Below, in pieces: positions 7,712-15,788 of a stretch of DNA of 26,726 bases; positions within the stretch are counted from its first letter, which is position 1; every line of letters starts with the position of its first letter. The notes under the pieces were generated by a model that made no database searches, was not told the origin of the DNA, and saw only the letters and a program-made list of their open reading frames with translations. The stretch comes from Planctomycetes bacterium UBA7888 (GTDB lineage: Bacteria > Planctomycetota > UBA1135): the NCBI GenBank assembly GCA_002500505.1, contig DLRM01000038.1, positions 477-27,202 of the forward strand, given 5' to 3'. The translations under genes and the position numbers were made by a program.

Positions 7712-8589
7712 TTGCGCCAATTCGTTGCGTTGCGCATGGGCGCATGAACGGAAAGGGAAGGCTGAATTCCGAGGCATCTCGCTTGAATATTCCAATTGAA
7801 TGGACTCGCCAGCCTGGTGATGTCCAAAAGCTTACAAAGAAAGCTATAGAGAATGGTGCGACCCGTGTCGTTGTAGCAGGCGGCGATGGTTCATTCTTTG
7901 AAGCCGCCAATGTTTTGCGTGGCACCGAAGTTGCTTTGGGCTTTGTTCCGGGAGGAACGGGAAACGACTTGCGGCGCACTTTGGGCACGCCAGAGGATCG
8001 GATGGAAGCGATTCGTTTCGCTATGGAGGGGGATATCAAAAAGATGGATGTGGGCCTCGTCCGGTTTTCGACGCCAAACGGTGAAGAAGAGCGAATCTTT
8101 CTCAACATCGCAGAAGTCGGATTCGGTGCCGAAGTGGTAATCCGAATGAATAACGTTGGCCGCTTTGCTGGATCAAAGCTTGCCTACCCACTAAGCCTTC
8201 TCTCCTGTTTGTTTTCCTATCGAAAGCGGCCGGTTGAGGTGCATTGGGGAAACAACAAACAATCTGTTCCCGCCCTCACAAACCTAGCGGTTGCCAATGG
8301 TCGCTTTTTTGGCCGTGGCCTTCAGCCTGCACCACAAGCCCAAGTGGACGACGGCCTTTTTGACATCCTTCTCATTGAGGGGCTCTCCGCTATTAAAATT
8401 GCAACCAGGTTTCCTGCTCTAAAGGACGGTCCGCCCCCGGGGGAGCCGGGAATGACTGAGTTTCAAACTCAATCTATCCTCGTCACGGGACCTGCAACGG
8501 TTGGGGTAGAAGCTGACGGTGAAACTCTTGGCAATCTCCCTGCATCCTTTTCAGTCCTGCCGAACGAATTGTTCGTAGTGCGACCTTAG
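7708..8589 (+). CDS. Diacylglycerol kinase-like lipid kinase (DagK/YegS family)
   Basis: This 293-residue protein has the DAGK catalytic motifs: the nucleotide-binding VVVAGGDGSFFEAANVL and the GFVPGGTGNDLRRTLG segment that follows. Later parts (FLNIAEVGFGAEVVIRM, AVANGRFFGRGLQPAPQAQVDDGLFDILLI, VGVEADGETLG) complete the YegS/DagK fold. It would phosphorylate diacylglycerol or a related lipid with ATP at the membrane surface. The first strand has lost the usual NP-x-(S/A)-G loop and reads RCVAHGRMNGKG. The TTG start at 7708 overlaps the glpD stop, so expression is probably coupled. Its stop overlaps the convergent Clp-like gene by 4 bases. The exact lipid substrate cannot be told. Confidence 0.88.
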   Translation: MIAPIRCVAHGRMNGKGRLNSEASRLNIPIEWTRQPGDVQKLTKKAIENGATRVVVAGGDGSFFEAANVLRGTEVALGFVPGGTGNDLRRTLGTPEDRMEAIRFAMEGDIKKMDVGLVRFSTPNGEEERIFLNIAEVGFGAEVVIRMNNVGRFAGSKLAYPLSLLSCLFSYRKRPVEVHWGNNKQSVPALTNLAVANGRFFGRGLQPAPQAQVDDGLFDILLIEGLSAIKIATRFPALKDGPPPGEPGMTEFQTQSILVTGPATVGVEADGETLGNLPASFSVLPNELFVVRP

Positions 8590-10355
8590 GCGAAAAAAAC
8601 TACGCACTCGCCGAGTTGAATTTCGCCGCCAGGAGCTTGGAGTCGGCCTGATTCAAAAGTACTGTCTAATTTTTTACGGACAACAGGGTCTGCACCTTCA
8701 AAACCGTGAATCAACACAACAGAATTTTTTTGGTGACGTAATGGCGTCGCAAGTTCGCCTCGGCGGGGCGGCCCTTGTTTTCTCGCGCGACCGACGAGGT
8801 CTTCCCAACCCGACTCACCCTCGTGTTCCACGAGGTCGAGTTCGATTAAACGAGCGGAGGACCCGGACCAATGCTCAGCAAGAACACGAGCGAGCGTAAT
8901 CGCGTCCCCAGTAGAAAGGCTTTCCATTGGAAACACAGCTCGACAACCTGTGGTAGCGGGGTCTTGAATCTGCTGAACAACTTCTTGAATGGCCTTGGTC
9001 ATTTCTGAAGAAAAGTGATTCGATTCTGAAATCAGGTTTTCCAAACGCTCTTCTTCACTTGCCAAAACCCAATCTTTGCGCAGGTGGCCTTCGCGCGCAA
9101 CAGCGGCGGCAACTTCCTCCGTCCGAAGCCGACGGTTTGGCTCATAAACCGCATCCGGGTCCAAAAATGGTTCTCTTGGGGCCATGCCTCCCAAAATATC
9201 CCAAGCACAAGCTTGATCGATCAAATCCACGGCTGCGCCAGGCAATCGACGACTGGGCAAGTAGTCCTCAGCCCAATCTGCGGCAGCGGCTAAAGCCTCA
9301 TCGGAAATCTTCATGTCGTGAAAAGACTCCATGTGCCCGCGCAAGTCATCCAAAACGAGAACGGTTTGCTCCACGGACAATTCGGGTAAAGCTAAGGGGC
9401 GGAACCGGGTGAGAAGGTCGGGCTCTTGGGTTTCTAGCCGTGCCAAGCCTGCGCCATCTGTGGTCGCTGCAAAACGAAAACGGCCCGCGACCAACGCGCG
9501 CCTGAGGGGGTCGTCTAATCGCTCGGTTGCCCCCTCCAATAAAGTGTGAATGTCCTCAAAGACAACCAAAACCTGTTCGGTCTTCGAAAGGTCTTCAAAA
9601 AAATCTTCCAGTTGTAAAGCCGGATCGGGCCCTTCACGTAAACCCAACCGCAAAGTTGCTTCGGTTACCCGAAGTAATCGGTGACCATCTCCACCTCGCT
9701 CGCTCCAGGCGCGGAAAAGAGCGGTCCGGCCAGTGCCAACGCCACCCACCAAGAGTGGAGCTTCTCCTTGTTGAATCAGCTCTTCCAGAGCGGATATTTC
9801 AGCCTGCCGGCCCTGCGGGGGTGTTTTGGTCGAAGATTGCTCAAATCCCGAACTAAAGCGGTCAATCGGAGTTCCTGTTCCGAGAGTGTCCATTTCGCGA
9901 CGCTTTTCAAGCATGCCCGCAAGCTCGCGACGCAAAACAGGCCGCGCAGGCCCTGTTGATGTTGGCCGCATCGAATCCAAAATACGCGACGGTGTGGAGC
10001 GGGAATCGGAAAGCACCGCATCCAATAAATGCAACGGGCCCGCCTGCAGCCAGCCCGTTGTTTCGGCGAGCATGGAGGCTCTATCGCGAACCCGGTTGAG
10101 GCGAGGGGTAGCGGGAAGTGCACTTCCTCCCAATTTCTGGCTCCCGTGGCGCAACCAAGCGCGCATTAATTTTTCTAAACGCTCAGAATCCAAGCCCGCA
10201 GAGTCACACGCACGTTGAGCGTCGGGACCGCCAGCTTCCAATAAACCCAGGAACAGATGCTCAACCCCCAAGAAGCCAGAGCCGTATTGATGCGCTTCAT
10301 ATGCCGCAAAATGAAAGGCTTGTCGCGCCGAAGGCGTTAGAGAAGTTGTCTTCAA
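8586..10355 (-). CDS. ClpC/ClpB-like AAA+ protein with degenerate ATPase motifs
   Basis: Residues about 1-150 are a Clp_N double repeat (ARQAFHFAAYEAHQYGSGFLGVEHLFLGLL). A ClpB/ClpC D1 module follows (about 163-395), recognised by QGRQAEISALEEL, a sensor-1 region FRFAATTD and LPGAAVDLIDQACA. Its Walker A is GGVGTGRT (204-211), with Arg for the catalytic Lys, and Walker B is FEDIHTL, with the DE pair swapped to ED. The aromatic pore loop (KYRG) is not present. A D2 remnant (about 430-589) lacks both Walker motifs and stops just after the sensor-1 strand. It is therefore probably not an active unfoldase and may act as a scaffold or adaptor. It starts at TTG 10355, overlapping the FHA stop (TTGA). 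Confidence 0.85.
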   Translation of the reverse strand: MKTTSLTPSARQAFHFAAYEAHQYGSGFLGVEHLFLGLLEAGGPDAQRACDSAGLDSERLEKLMRAWLRHGSQKLGGSALPATPRLNRVRDRASMLAETTGWLQAGPLHLLDAVLSDSRSTPSRILDSMRPTSTGPARPVLRRELAGMLEKRREMDTLGTGTPIDRFSSGFEQSSTKTPPQGRQAEISALEELIQQGEAPLLVGGVGTGRTALFRAWSERGGDGHRLLRVTEATLRLGLREGPDPALQLEDFFEDLSKTEQVLVVFEDIHTLLEGATERLDDPLRRALVAGRFRFAATTDGAGLARLETQEPDLLTRFRPLALPELSVEQTVLVLDDLRGHMESFHDMKISDEALAAAADWAEDYLPSRRLPGAAVDLIDQACAWDILGGMAPREPFLDPDAVYEPNRRLRTEEVAAAVAREGHLRKDWVLASEEERLENLISESNHFSSEMTKAIQEVVQQIQDPATTGCRAVFPMESLSTGDAITLARVLAEHWSGSSARLIELDLVEHEGESGWEDLVGRARKQGPPRRGELATPLRHQKNSVVLIHGFEGADPVVRKKLDSTFESGRLQAPGGEIQLGECVVFFA

Positions 10356-10705
10356 ACTTCACTCCCATCGTCCGCAATAATTTCTAAAAGCGTGTTGCCC
10401 GCACAAAAAACAACACCAGCAGAGACGGGGAGCTTCCCTTGGAGAGATTCCGACCCAATCCAGGTGCCTGCCTTGGAGCCAAGGTCTTCAATCCAAACCA
10501 AACCGTTCAACAGCCAAAGTCGAGCGTGTTTTTCGGCAACGTCTGGATCCATATCTAAAGACAAGTCACATTCCGGGCCGCGACCAATCAACATGACGCC
10601 TTCGGTTGTGAAATGAACAAGGCCATCCATGGGGCCATTCACAACTTCCACCCGTAAAACCTTAGATTCGTTTTCCGAATTGTTTTTGGGTGGAACGGAG
10701 CTCAC
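10352..10705 (-). CDS. FHA domain protein
   Basis: This 117-residue protein is essentially one forkhead-associated domain (about residues 17-110): VMLIGRGPECDLSL, then VAEKHARLWLLNGLVWIEDLGSKAGTWIG. FHA domains bind phosphothreonine peptides. The Arg of GRG is kept, but the usual Ser of the S-R-x-H motif is Ala (AEKH) and the Asn of N-G-T is Ala (AGT), so normal phosphothreonine recognition is doubtful. The GTG start at 10705 directly follows the FIST stop with no gap, and its TGA overlaps the Clp-like start. It probably works together with both neighbours. Confidence 0.9.
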   Translation of the reverse strand: MSSVPPKNNSENESKVLRVEVVNGPMDGLVHFTTEGVMLIGRGPECDLSLDMDPDVAEKHARLWLLNGLVWIEDLGSKAGTWIGSESLQGKLPVSAGVVFCAGNTLLEIIADDGSEV

Positions 10706-11887
10706 TTATCCCTCGCGCTCAACAAGCAAGCCCATGCTCACTGAAAACCCGTGGATGTACGGCATGCCGCAAACACTGCCAATTTCGCCAGCGGCAAACA
10801 TGCCCGCAACAGCCGTTTCTGGAAAATATGTGTTGGCCAAACCGGCGTCGTGGTTTGTTCGACCGAAAAGCCCTTGGCCGCGTCCTGTACAAGTAAACAA
10901 AAGCGCGCCGGCAGAGCCCGGATAAAGGCTGCTCGCCAAACCAAGAGTGTCCCCTAAATCTTGGTGCGCTGTTTGGTGATCGCGTGCATGGAATTGAAGC
11001 TCCATACCGTCTCGCACTTGGTCGCTTACTGCAACCGCACCTGTTTGTTTGTCCACCCCAACCACTCCGCGAATCACGAAGCCATCTGAGCCGAGGTCGC
11101 CAGTGGAGTCTACTTTTCGTAATCCAACTTGAGGTGCCTGGCGAAACCGCTTGGAGTCTTCTTCGTCCAGGTCATTCACCATGGAGTCCAATCCTTGGTA
11201 TGCCGGCAATTCGTTTAATTCAAAAATGACGTTGTTTTTGCTGCGCGTCACGATAAATGGTTTCCCAAGGGGTCGGCAGCCTTGTGAAACAAGAGGTTCA
11301 ATCGTTGCGGCCCCATCCAAAACGAAACCGACTGCGCCGGTCTCCACAATACGATCCTCAACTATAAAACGGTTGCTGCCAGGGTGATTTCCGCCGCTCG
11401 CAACACCCCCCACAATCGGAGGCATGTGCTTCATCTGGCGCAAGGAATCTAGAAACGGGGAGAGAGGAAAGCTAAACGGGTCGGCAAGCAGAACAATACT
11501 CGCTTCTTCGCCCACATCAGGCCAACCGCGCACCATTCCGGTATCACCTTCTTCCTCAAAAGATAAGTGAAAACTTTGCGCGCGAGCGCCAGGAATTCGC
11601 GCCGCCCAAAGGGAAAGACCGGGGCCATCTTCAATCTCGACCGCACCCGCAACAACACCGCTTGCGCTACAGCCAATGCTCACTTCTGCACCCAAACGAT
11701 ATTGGAGTTCATCACGAAGCAGGTTTGCTTGATGGGCGTGGTGAGGCGTAAAAAAGAGAGTGGCAATATCAGGGTTGCCGCCAAGCCGTTCCAAAATTCC
11801 GTCCACAACTTCCGACATCGCATGCGAAGTGTCGCTCAACATGGAGAGGGCGGCTTCGGCTTGAAAGTTTGATGACGACATGGACAT
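10706..11887 (-). CDS. FIST domain sensor protein (FIST_N + FIST_C)
   Basis: This 393-residue cytoplasmic protein matches a stand-alone FIST sensor. The FIST_N part (about 1-190) has IATLFFTPHHAHQANLLRDEL, GCSASGVVAGAVEIEDGPGL and PPIVGGVASGG. The FIST_C part (about 215-390) has LNELPAYQGLDSMV, FVIRGVVGVDKQTGAVAVSDQV and the terminal LLFTCTGRGQGLFG with PETAVAGMFAAGEIGSVCG. FIST domains are thought to bind small ligands, perhaps amino acids, and are often joined to signalling domains; here the domain stands alone and is followed without gap by FHA and Clp-like genes. No transmembrane segment is seen. Thirty-five bases separate it from the upstream DUF3299-like gene, so it may be part of the longer operon. 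Confidence 0.9.
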   Translation of the reverse strand: MSMSSSNFQAEAALSMLSDTSHAMSEVVDGILERLGGNPDIATLFFTPHHAHQANLLRDELQYRLGAEVSIGCSASGVVAGAVEIEDGPGLSLWAARIPGARAQSFHLSFEEEGDTGMVRGWPDVGEEASIVLLADPFSFPLSPFLDSLRQMKHMPPIVGGVASGGNHPGSNRFIVEDRIVETGAVGFVLDGAATIEPLVSQGCRPLGKPFIVTRSKNNVIFELNELPAYQGLDSMVNDLDEEDSKRFRQAPQVGLRKVDSTGDLGSDGFVIRGVVGVDKQTGAVAVSDQVRDGMELQFHARDHQTAHQDLGDTLGLASSLYPGSAGALLFTCTGRGQGLFGRTNHDAGLANTYFPETAVAGMFAAGEIGSVCGMPYIHGFSVSMGLLVEREG

Positions 11888-11922
11888 TACAACTTGAAGA
11901 GTTTAACGGAGAAAGGCTTAAA

Positions 11923-12555
11923 TCAAAAGGCGACCGCCGGGTCGAACATCGCTGGAGCGTCGGGGTCGTCGAACTCGTCAAGGACCTCAACATCAGTGTC
12001 ATCTAAAAAGTAAATGTCTTCGATGATTCCGTCTTCCATCAGAAATTCTGCCCGGAAAGTTCCGGTCACCTCAATCGTGTTGTAAGTGTAGTCCAGTCCT
12101 TCGCCACCACGCACATTGACAGACAACAGTTCATTGACTCGTGGCGGCGCACCAAAACAGCATCCCCACAAGCTTCGGATTAAATGAAAGCGTGTTATGT
12201 TTTCAAAATCCAGGTCGGGCATCATGAAGCCACGTAAACGAATTCTCTTCCCCTGAAGTTCGTGGATAAAGATTGGAAAGGGATCCTCCAAGTCTTCGCT
12301 GAATTCCCAAGCTCCAAGAAAATCAAAGTCCACCGGTACAGGGTCTTCGTCGTCGCCAACATGTTGGCGGGGCAAGGAAAAATCGATTTCTACATCTCGA
12401 ACCAATTCCCACGAATCGAGCGCGTCTTCGAGGTCCTCAAATACGATGGGGCCGTTTTCACTGGTTGCTATAACTGTGGCTTCGGCAGAGTGCGACGTGG
12501 AGTTGTCCGGCTCGGAGCAGGCAACGAGTAAGAAAAGGATGGGGACGAAACGCAC
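11923..12555 (-). CDS. DUF3299-like lipoprotein
   Basis: The GTG at 12555 gives a short lipoprotein signal (MRFVPILFLLVAC, lipobox LVAC) and a start 8 bases after the upstream gene's stop; an ATG at 12609 is possible but would overlap that gene by 46 bases. The mature protein has an acidic N-terminal spacer and then a DUF3299-type core: LQGKRIRLRGFMMPD, FHLIRSLWGCCFGAPPRVNELLSV, and YNTIEVTGTF. Proteins of this family often sit beside FtsX-type ABC transporter genes, as here. The conserved Cys pair (GCCFG) could bind metal or be redox active. The function is unknown; a periplasmic or outer-membrane helper of the ABC transporter is inferred. Confidence 0.78.
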   Translation of the reverse strand: MRFVPILFLLVACSEPDNSTSHSAEATVIATSENGPIVFEDLEDALDSWELVRDVEIDFSLPRQHVGDDEDPVPVDFDFLGAWEFSEDLEDPFPIFIHELQGKRIRLRGFMMPDLDFENITRFHLIRSLWGCCFGAPPRVNELLSVNVRGGEGLDYTYNTIEVTGTFRAEFLMEDGIIEDIYFLDDTDVEVLDEFDDPDAPAMFDPAVAF

Positions 12556-12563
12556 AGCGCCAA

Positions 12564-14528
12564 TTATCGCGCAGCGGGGCGAAGGCGCACGGTTTCGTCC
12601 AAATAACATGCCCCCTCTCCAAGGTCGGTAACTCGCGCACGAATGAGGGCGTTTGCCGAGCGGCCGCGGTGATGCCAGCCACCCTTTGGAATCGCTACTG
12701 CGTCTGGGTGGAGTTGGTCCTCGTGTCGAACAACAACCTCCATGCTCCCCAATTCAGATTCAAGAACTGCCATGTCGCCATCTTGGAGGGGGCCACCGGC
12801 CAAATTTGCCGCAGTCTCAGGGTGAACCTGAACTTCGGGCGGGCCTTGCTGAAACTCTCCCTCGCACTGAGAGCCCTGGGCACTCGAAATTGCGTTCGAC
12901 AATAGGTAGAGAGGAAACTCACGACTCGCTGGAGGAATCTCTGTGGGGAGCTCGCGAATGAGCTGGATGCGCCCATCGTTCGTTGGAAACTTTCTGCCCT
13001 CAAAAGCGACTTTGGGGACAAAGGGTTTCCGGACAGATTCTTGGCGAAGTCGGTCGATAGTAATCCCTTCTGGTTCAAGATCTCGAATAAGGCGCTCCTT
13101 CCATCCTTCGGCATCATAGGGGAAGGCGCCGGGTATCCCAACGTGTTCGGCAATCTCTGTAAAAATTTCTAGGTCGCTCCGCACGCCAGGCGGAGGGTCG
13201 ACTACTTTTCGAACATTGCTTATCCAGTGATGCCCATACGAGCCAACTAAATCGTCTTCTTCGAGCATGGTTGTCGTTGGCAAAACCAAATCGGCGCATT
13301 GGGCCGTATCTGTTAAAAAGGAATCGGACACAACGGTGAATTCTCGGCTTTGCAATGCTTGTGCTACTTTTTGACTCTCCGGCAACATCGCCACTGGGTT
13401 TCCGCAAGTAATCCACGCCATTCGAATCGGAGGGTTGGCGGCAGCCAGAAGTTCCGCGCCTAGTCGGGGTTCGGAAATCGTTCGTGGCGCAACAGCAACT
13501 CCCTTTAAAAAAGAAAGGTCGAATCCGGCGGAGCGGCCTGCATAAAAAGAAACACCGGCGCCGGGCATTCCAATGTTCCCCGTAATTCCAGCGAGGGCAT
13601 CTAAGAGACGAATGCAGGCGCCACCGTTTGCTCGTCGCTGCATACCCCATCCGCACAAAATTGTGGACGGGCCATCAAAGTAATGGTTGGCCAATTCCTC
13701 AACCGTCTCAACCTCAATCCCCGTACTTGCTAGCCAATCGGATGGAGAGCGGCACTCCACCATTTGCCGGAACTCCGACAATCCATTACACCACTCCTCC
13801 GCCTTTTCATGAATCCAGTTTTTTGCAAACAAAATTCTTGCGAGGGCTAGTGCCAAAAATGGGTCCGTCCCCGGTCGGGGCTGCAAAACCAAATCACAGG
13901 ATCGGGAAGTCGCGTGGCGAATGGGGTTAATTGAAATGAGCTTAGCGCCCTTCTTTTTTGCCCGCTTTAAAACAGGAAGAAGGTGAACGCTAGAAACATT
14001 TGGGTTCTTCCCCCAGAGCACGATGGTCTTTGCGTTTTCAAGGTCAAACCAATCGTTGCTTTCTGATTCTCCAAAGTCGAGCTGCTGCGCGGCAAAGCCC
14101 GCTCCTTCGCAAATGTTTCCGCGCTTTGCGGCGCATGGACCAAAGCTTTCAAAAAACCAAGGGTTCAGTCTTTTTAAAATGCCTAAGGAGCCACCGCACT
14201 GATAATGGAAAATAGACTCTGGCCCGGATTCCTCGCGAAATTGAAGTAGCTTTTTCGCGCAAAGCTCCAGGGCTTCCTCCCAACTGATTTCTTTGTAGGC
14301 TGCCCGAGGATTCGCTGGGTCCACGCGCCCTGCCCGCAAGAGTGGGGTTGTTAAACGCTCCGAGCTTTCAACTCGCTTTGCATAGTCTTTGGTGCGCTCG
14401 CAAAGAGTGCCAGAAGTAACAGGGTGCTCTGGGTCGCCCTGAAGTTGCACAACTCGACCTTCTTCAACTGTCGCAATTATTCCACACGTATCTGGACAGT
14501 CGCGGGTGCATGCGGTTCTTTGTCTCAC
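12564..14528 (-). CDS. Molybdopterin (bis-MGD) oxidoreductase with N-terminal [4Fe-4S] site
   Basis: This 654-residue enzyme belongs to the DMSO reductase superfamily. The N-terminus carries C7-x3-C11-x3-C15-x27-C43, a [4Fe-4S] site, followed by the catalytic domain (ISWEEALELCAKKLLQFREE, GKNPNVSSVHLLPVLKRAKKKG, CADLVLPTTTMLEEDDL) and the C-terminal dinucleotide-binding domain from about residue 525 (QVHPETAANLAGGPLQDGDM). A Cys in GNICEGAGF is at the place expected of a molybdenum ligand. It resembles the YyaE/YoaE-like group of uncertain substrate. There is no Tat signal, so it is probably cytoplasmic. The GTG start at 14528 lies 6 bases after the permease stop, with a GAGAAG before it. No electron-transfer partner is encoded nearby. 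Confidence 0.88.
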   Translation of the reverse strand: MRQRTACTRDCPDTCGIIATVEEGRVVQLQGDPEHPVTSGTLCERTKDYAKRVESSERLTTPLLRAGRVDPANPRAAYKEISWEEALELCAKKLLQFREESGPESIFHYQCGGSLGILKRLNPWFFESFGPCAAKRGNICEGAGFAAQQLDFGESESNDWFDLENAKTIVLWGKNPNVSSVHLLPVLKRAKKKGAKLISINPIRHATSRSCDLVLQPRPGTDPFLALALARILFAKNWIHEKAEEWCNGLSEFRQMVECRSPSDWLASTGIEVETVEELANHYFDGPSTILCGWGMQRRANGGACIRLLDALAGITGNIGMPGAGVSFYAGRSAGFDLSFLKGVAVAPRTISEPRLGAELLAAANPPIRMAWITCGNPVAMLPESQKVAQALQSREFTVVSDSFLTDTAQCADLVLPTTTMLEEDDLVGSYGHHWISNVRKVVDPPPGVRSDLEIFTEIAEHVGIPGAFPYDAEGWKERLIRDLEPEGITIDRLRQESVRKPFVPKVAFEGRKFPTNDGRIQLIRELPTEIPPASREFPLYLLSNAISSAQGSQCEGEFQQGPPEVQVHPETAANLAGGPLQDGDMAVLESELGSMEVVVRHEDQLHPDAVAIPKGGWHHRGRSANALIRARVTDLGEGACYLDETVRLRPAAR

Positions 14529-14534
14529 TTCTCT

Positions 14535-15788
14535 TTAGTTTGTGGAAGCGAGGTGTTTGGCCGCTTCCGTGCGGTAGGCCGACAAGGCGGGCACTAAACC
14601 TGCTAGGCCTCCGACAATAATTACTCCTAGGAGAAGCTGAAGTTCACTCAAGCCTGGAATTGCAGAAACTAAAACCCCTGTTTGGGTTTGTAGGTATCCA
14701 GAGGCCGCCCAAGTCCCAGCACCAGCAAAAAATAGCCCCATGAGGCCACCAAATGCGGCCAGGCCGGCGGATTCGGCAACTACCATGGCGAGAACCGTCT
14801 GTCGGCCAGCGCCGAGAGCTCGAAGAATCGCAAATTCTTTTTTCCGGGCGCCCATCGTGTTGTAAATCGCAACGAGAACGCCAATAAGGGCGACGGCCAT
14901 CACGAGTGCGGCCACTAACCGAAGCGCCCGATCCACTCCACCAATAATCTCAAACAATTTTCGTACTTGGTCAGCGGGACGAGCGGCCTGCGTATCCAGT
15001 CGGTCATTAAGATCTCTCCAAATTCGAATGTGGTGAAAGCCTGGTTTAGTTCGCAGAAAAATGGAGCTCAAGCCAAGAGGGTCCCGAGTTCCACCTGCCG
15101 AACTTTCCTTTGTTGGCTTGTGTCCATCAATGGCATAAAAATCGCTTAGGGGAATAAAGATGGCGCGATCCATCGGCGTCCCTGTTGCCGCCAATTCACC
15201 GATTACTTTTGTGGGCGAGTCGTGGTGTTCTTCCGCTCCACCCTCTTCGCGTAAATTGTGTGAAGGAAAAAATTCTGCACCAAGGGAAAGGTCCTTGGCC
15301 ACCAAAGAACCGATTACGGCAGGTGTAACTTCATGGCCATCGTGGTGGCCTTCGGTTCGCTCTCGAATCAAGTCCTCCGTTGAAAATGAAAAGCTCTCTC
15401 CATTTTGAACGGAAAGTCCAGCCCGAGAAAACAGCTCGTCCGTTACGCCCACAACTCGATAACCTCGATAGCTATCGCCAACAGCGCTTGGAATTGTCCA
15501 CTCCACCCCAGGGCGTTCGTTAAGGGATTGGAGCACCGAAAAGGGTATGTTCCCTTGGCTTTGGCCCATGTGGTAGAGAGAATTTAAAACCAACTCTAGC
15601 GAAGATCCTTTAGGGCCAACAACCAAATCACAAATCGCCGCTGAGCGCTGAAAACCTTCTTCGCTTGCTCGGCGAACCGCTCCAACCGTGGAGAACAGCG
15701 CAACGCCAAGCGCAACGGAAAAAGAAGTCAATACCGTTGCGAGGGGTCGCCGTCGCAAATTCCGAGTCACAATTCTTGAAAGCCTCAT
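14535..15788 (-). CDS. FtsX/MacB-like ABC transporter permease with His-rich loops
   Basis: This 417-residue permease has the FtsX/LolC layout: one N-terminal membrane helix (VLTSFSVALGVALFSTVGAV), a large extracytoplasmic domain, and three C-terminal helices (LVAALVMAVALIGVLVAIYN, LAAFGGLMGLFFAGAG, LLLGVIIVGGLAGLVPAL). The FtsX signature KKEFAILRALGAGRQTVL follows the second helix. The extracytoplasmic domain has two His/acid clusters (HHDGHE at 148-153 and EEHHD at 186-190), suggesting a metal link. The ATG at 15788 overlaps the ATPase stop (ATGA). The operon composition recalls zinc-linked ABC loci that contain DUF3299 proteins, but the substrate cannot be read from sequence. Confidence 0.9.
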   Translation of the reverse strand: MRLSRIVTRNLRRRPLATVLTSFSVALGVALFSTVGAVRRASEEGFQRSAAICDLVVGPKGSSLELVLNSLYHMGQSQGNIPFSVLQSLNERPGVEWTIPSAVGDSYRGYRVVGVTDELFSRAGLSVQNGESFSFSTEDLIRERTEGHHDGHEVTPAVIGSLVAKDLSLGAEFFPSHNLREEGGAEEHHDSPTKVIGELAATGTPMDRAIFIPLSDFYAIDGHKPTKESSAGGTRDPLGLSSIFLRTKPGFHHIRIWRDLNDRLDTQAARPADQVRKLFEIIGGVDRALRLVAALVMAVALIGVLVAIYNTMGARKKEFAILRALGAGRQTVLAMVVAESAGLAAFGGLMGLFFAGAGTWAASGYLQTQTGVLVSAIPGLSELQLLLGVIIVGGLAGLVPALSAYRTEAAKHLASTN

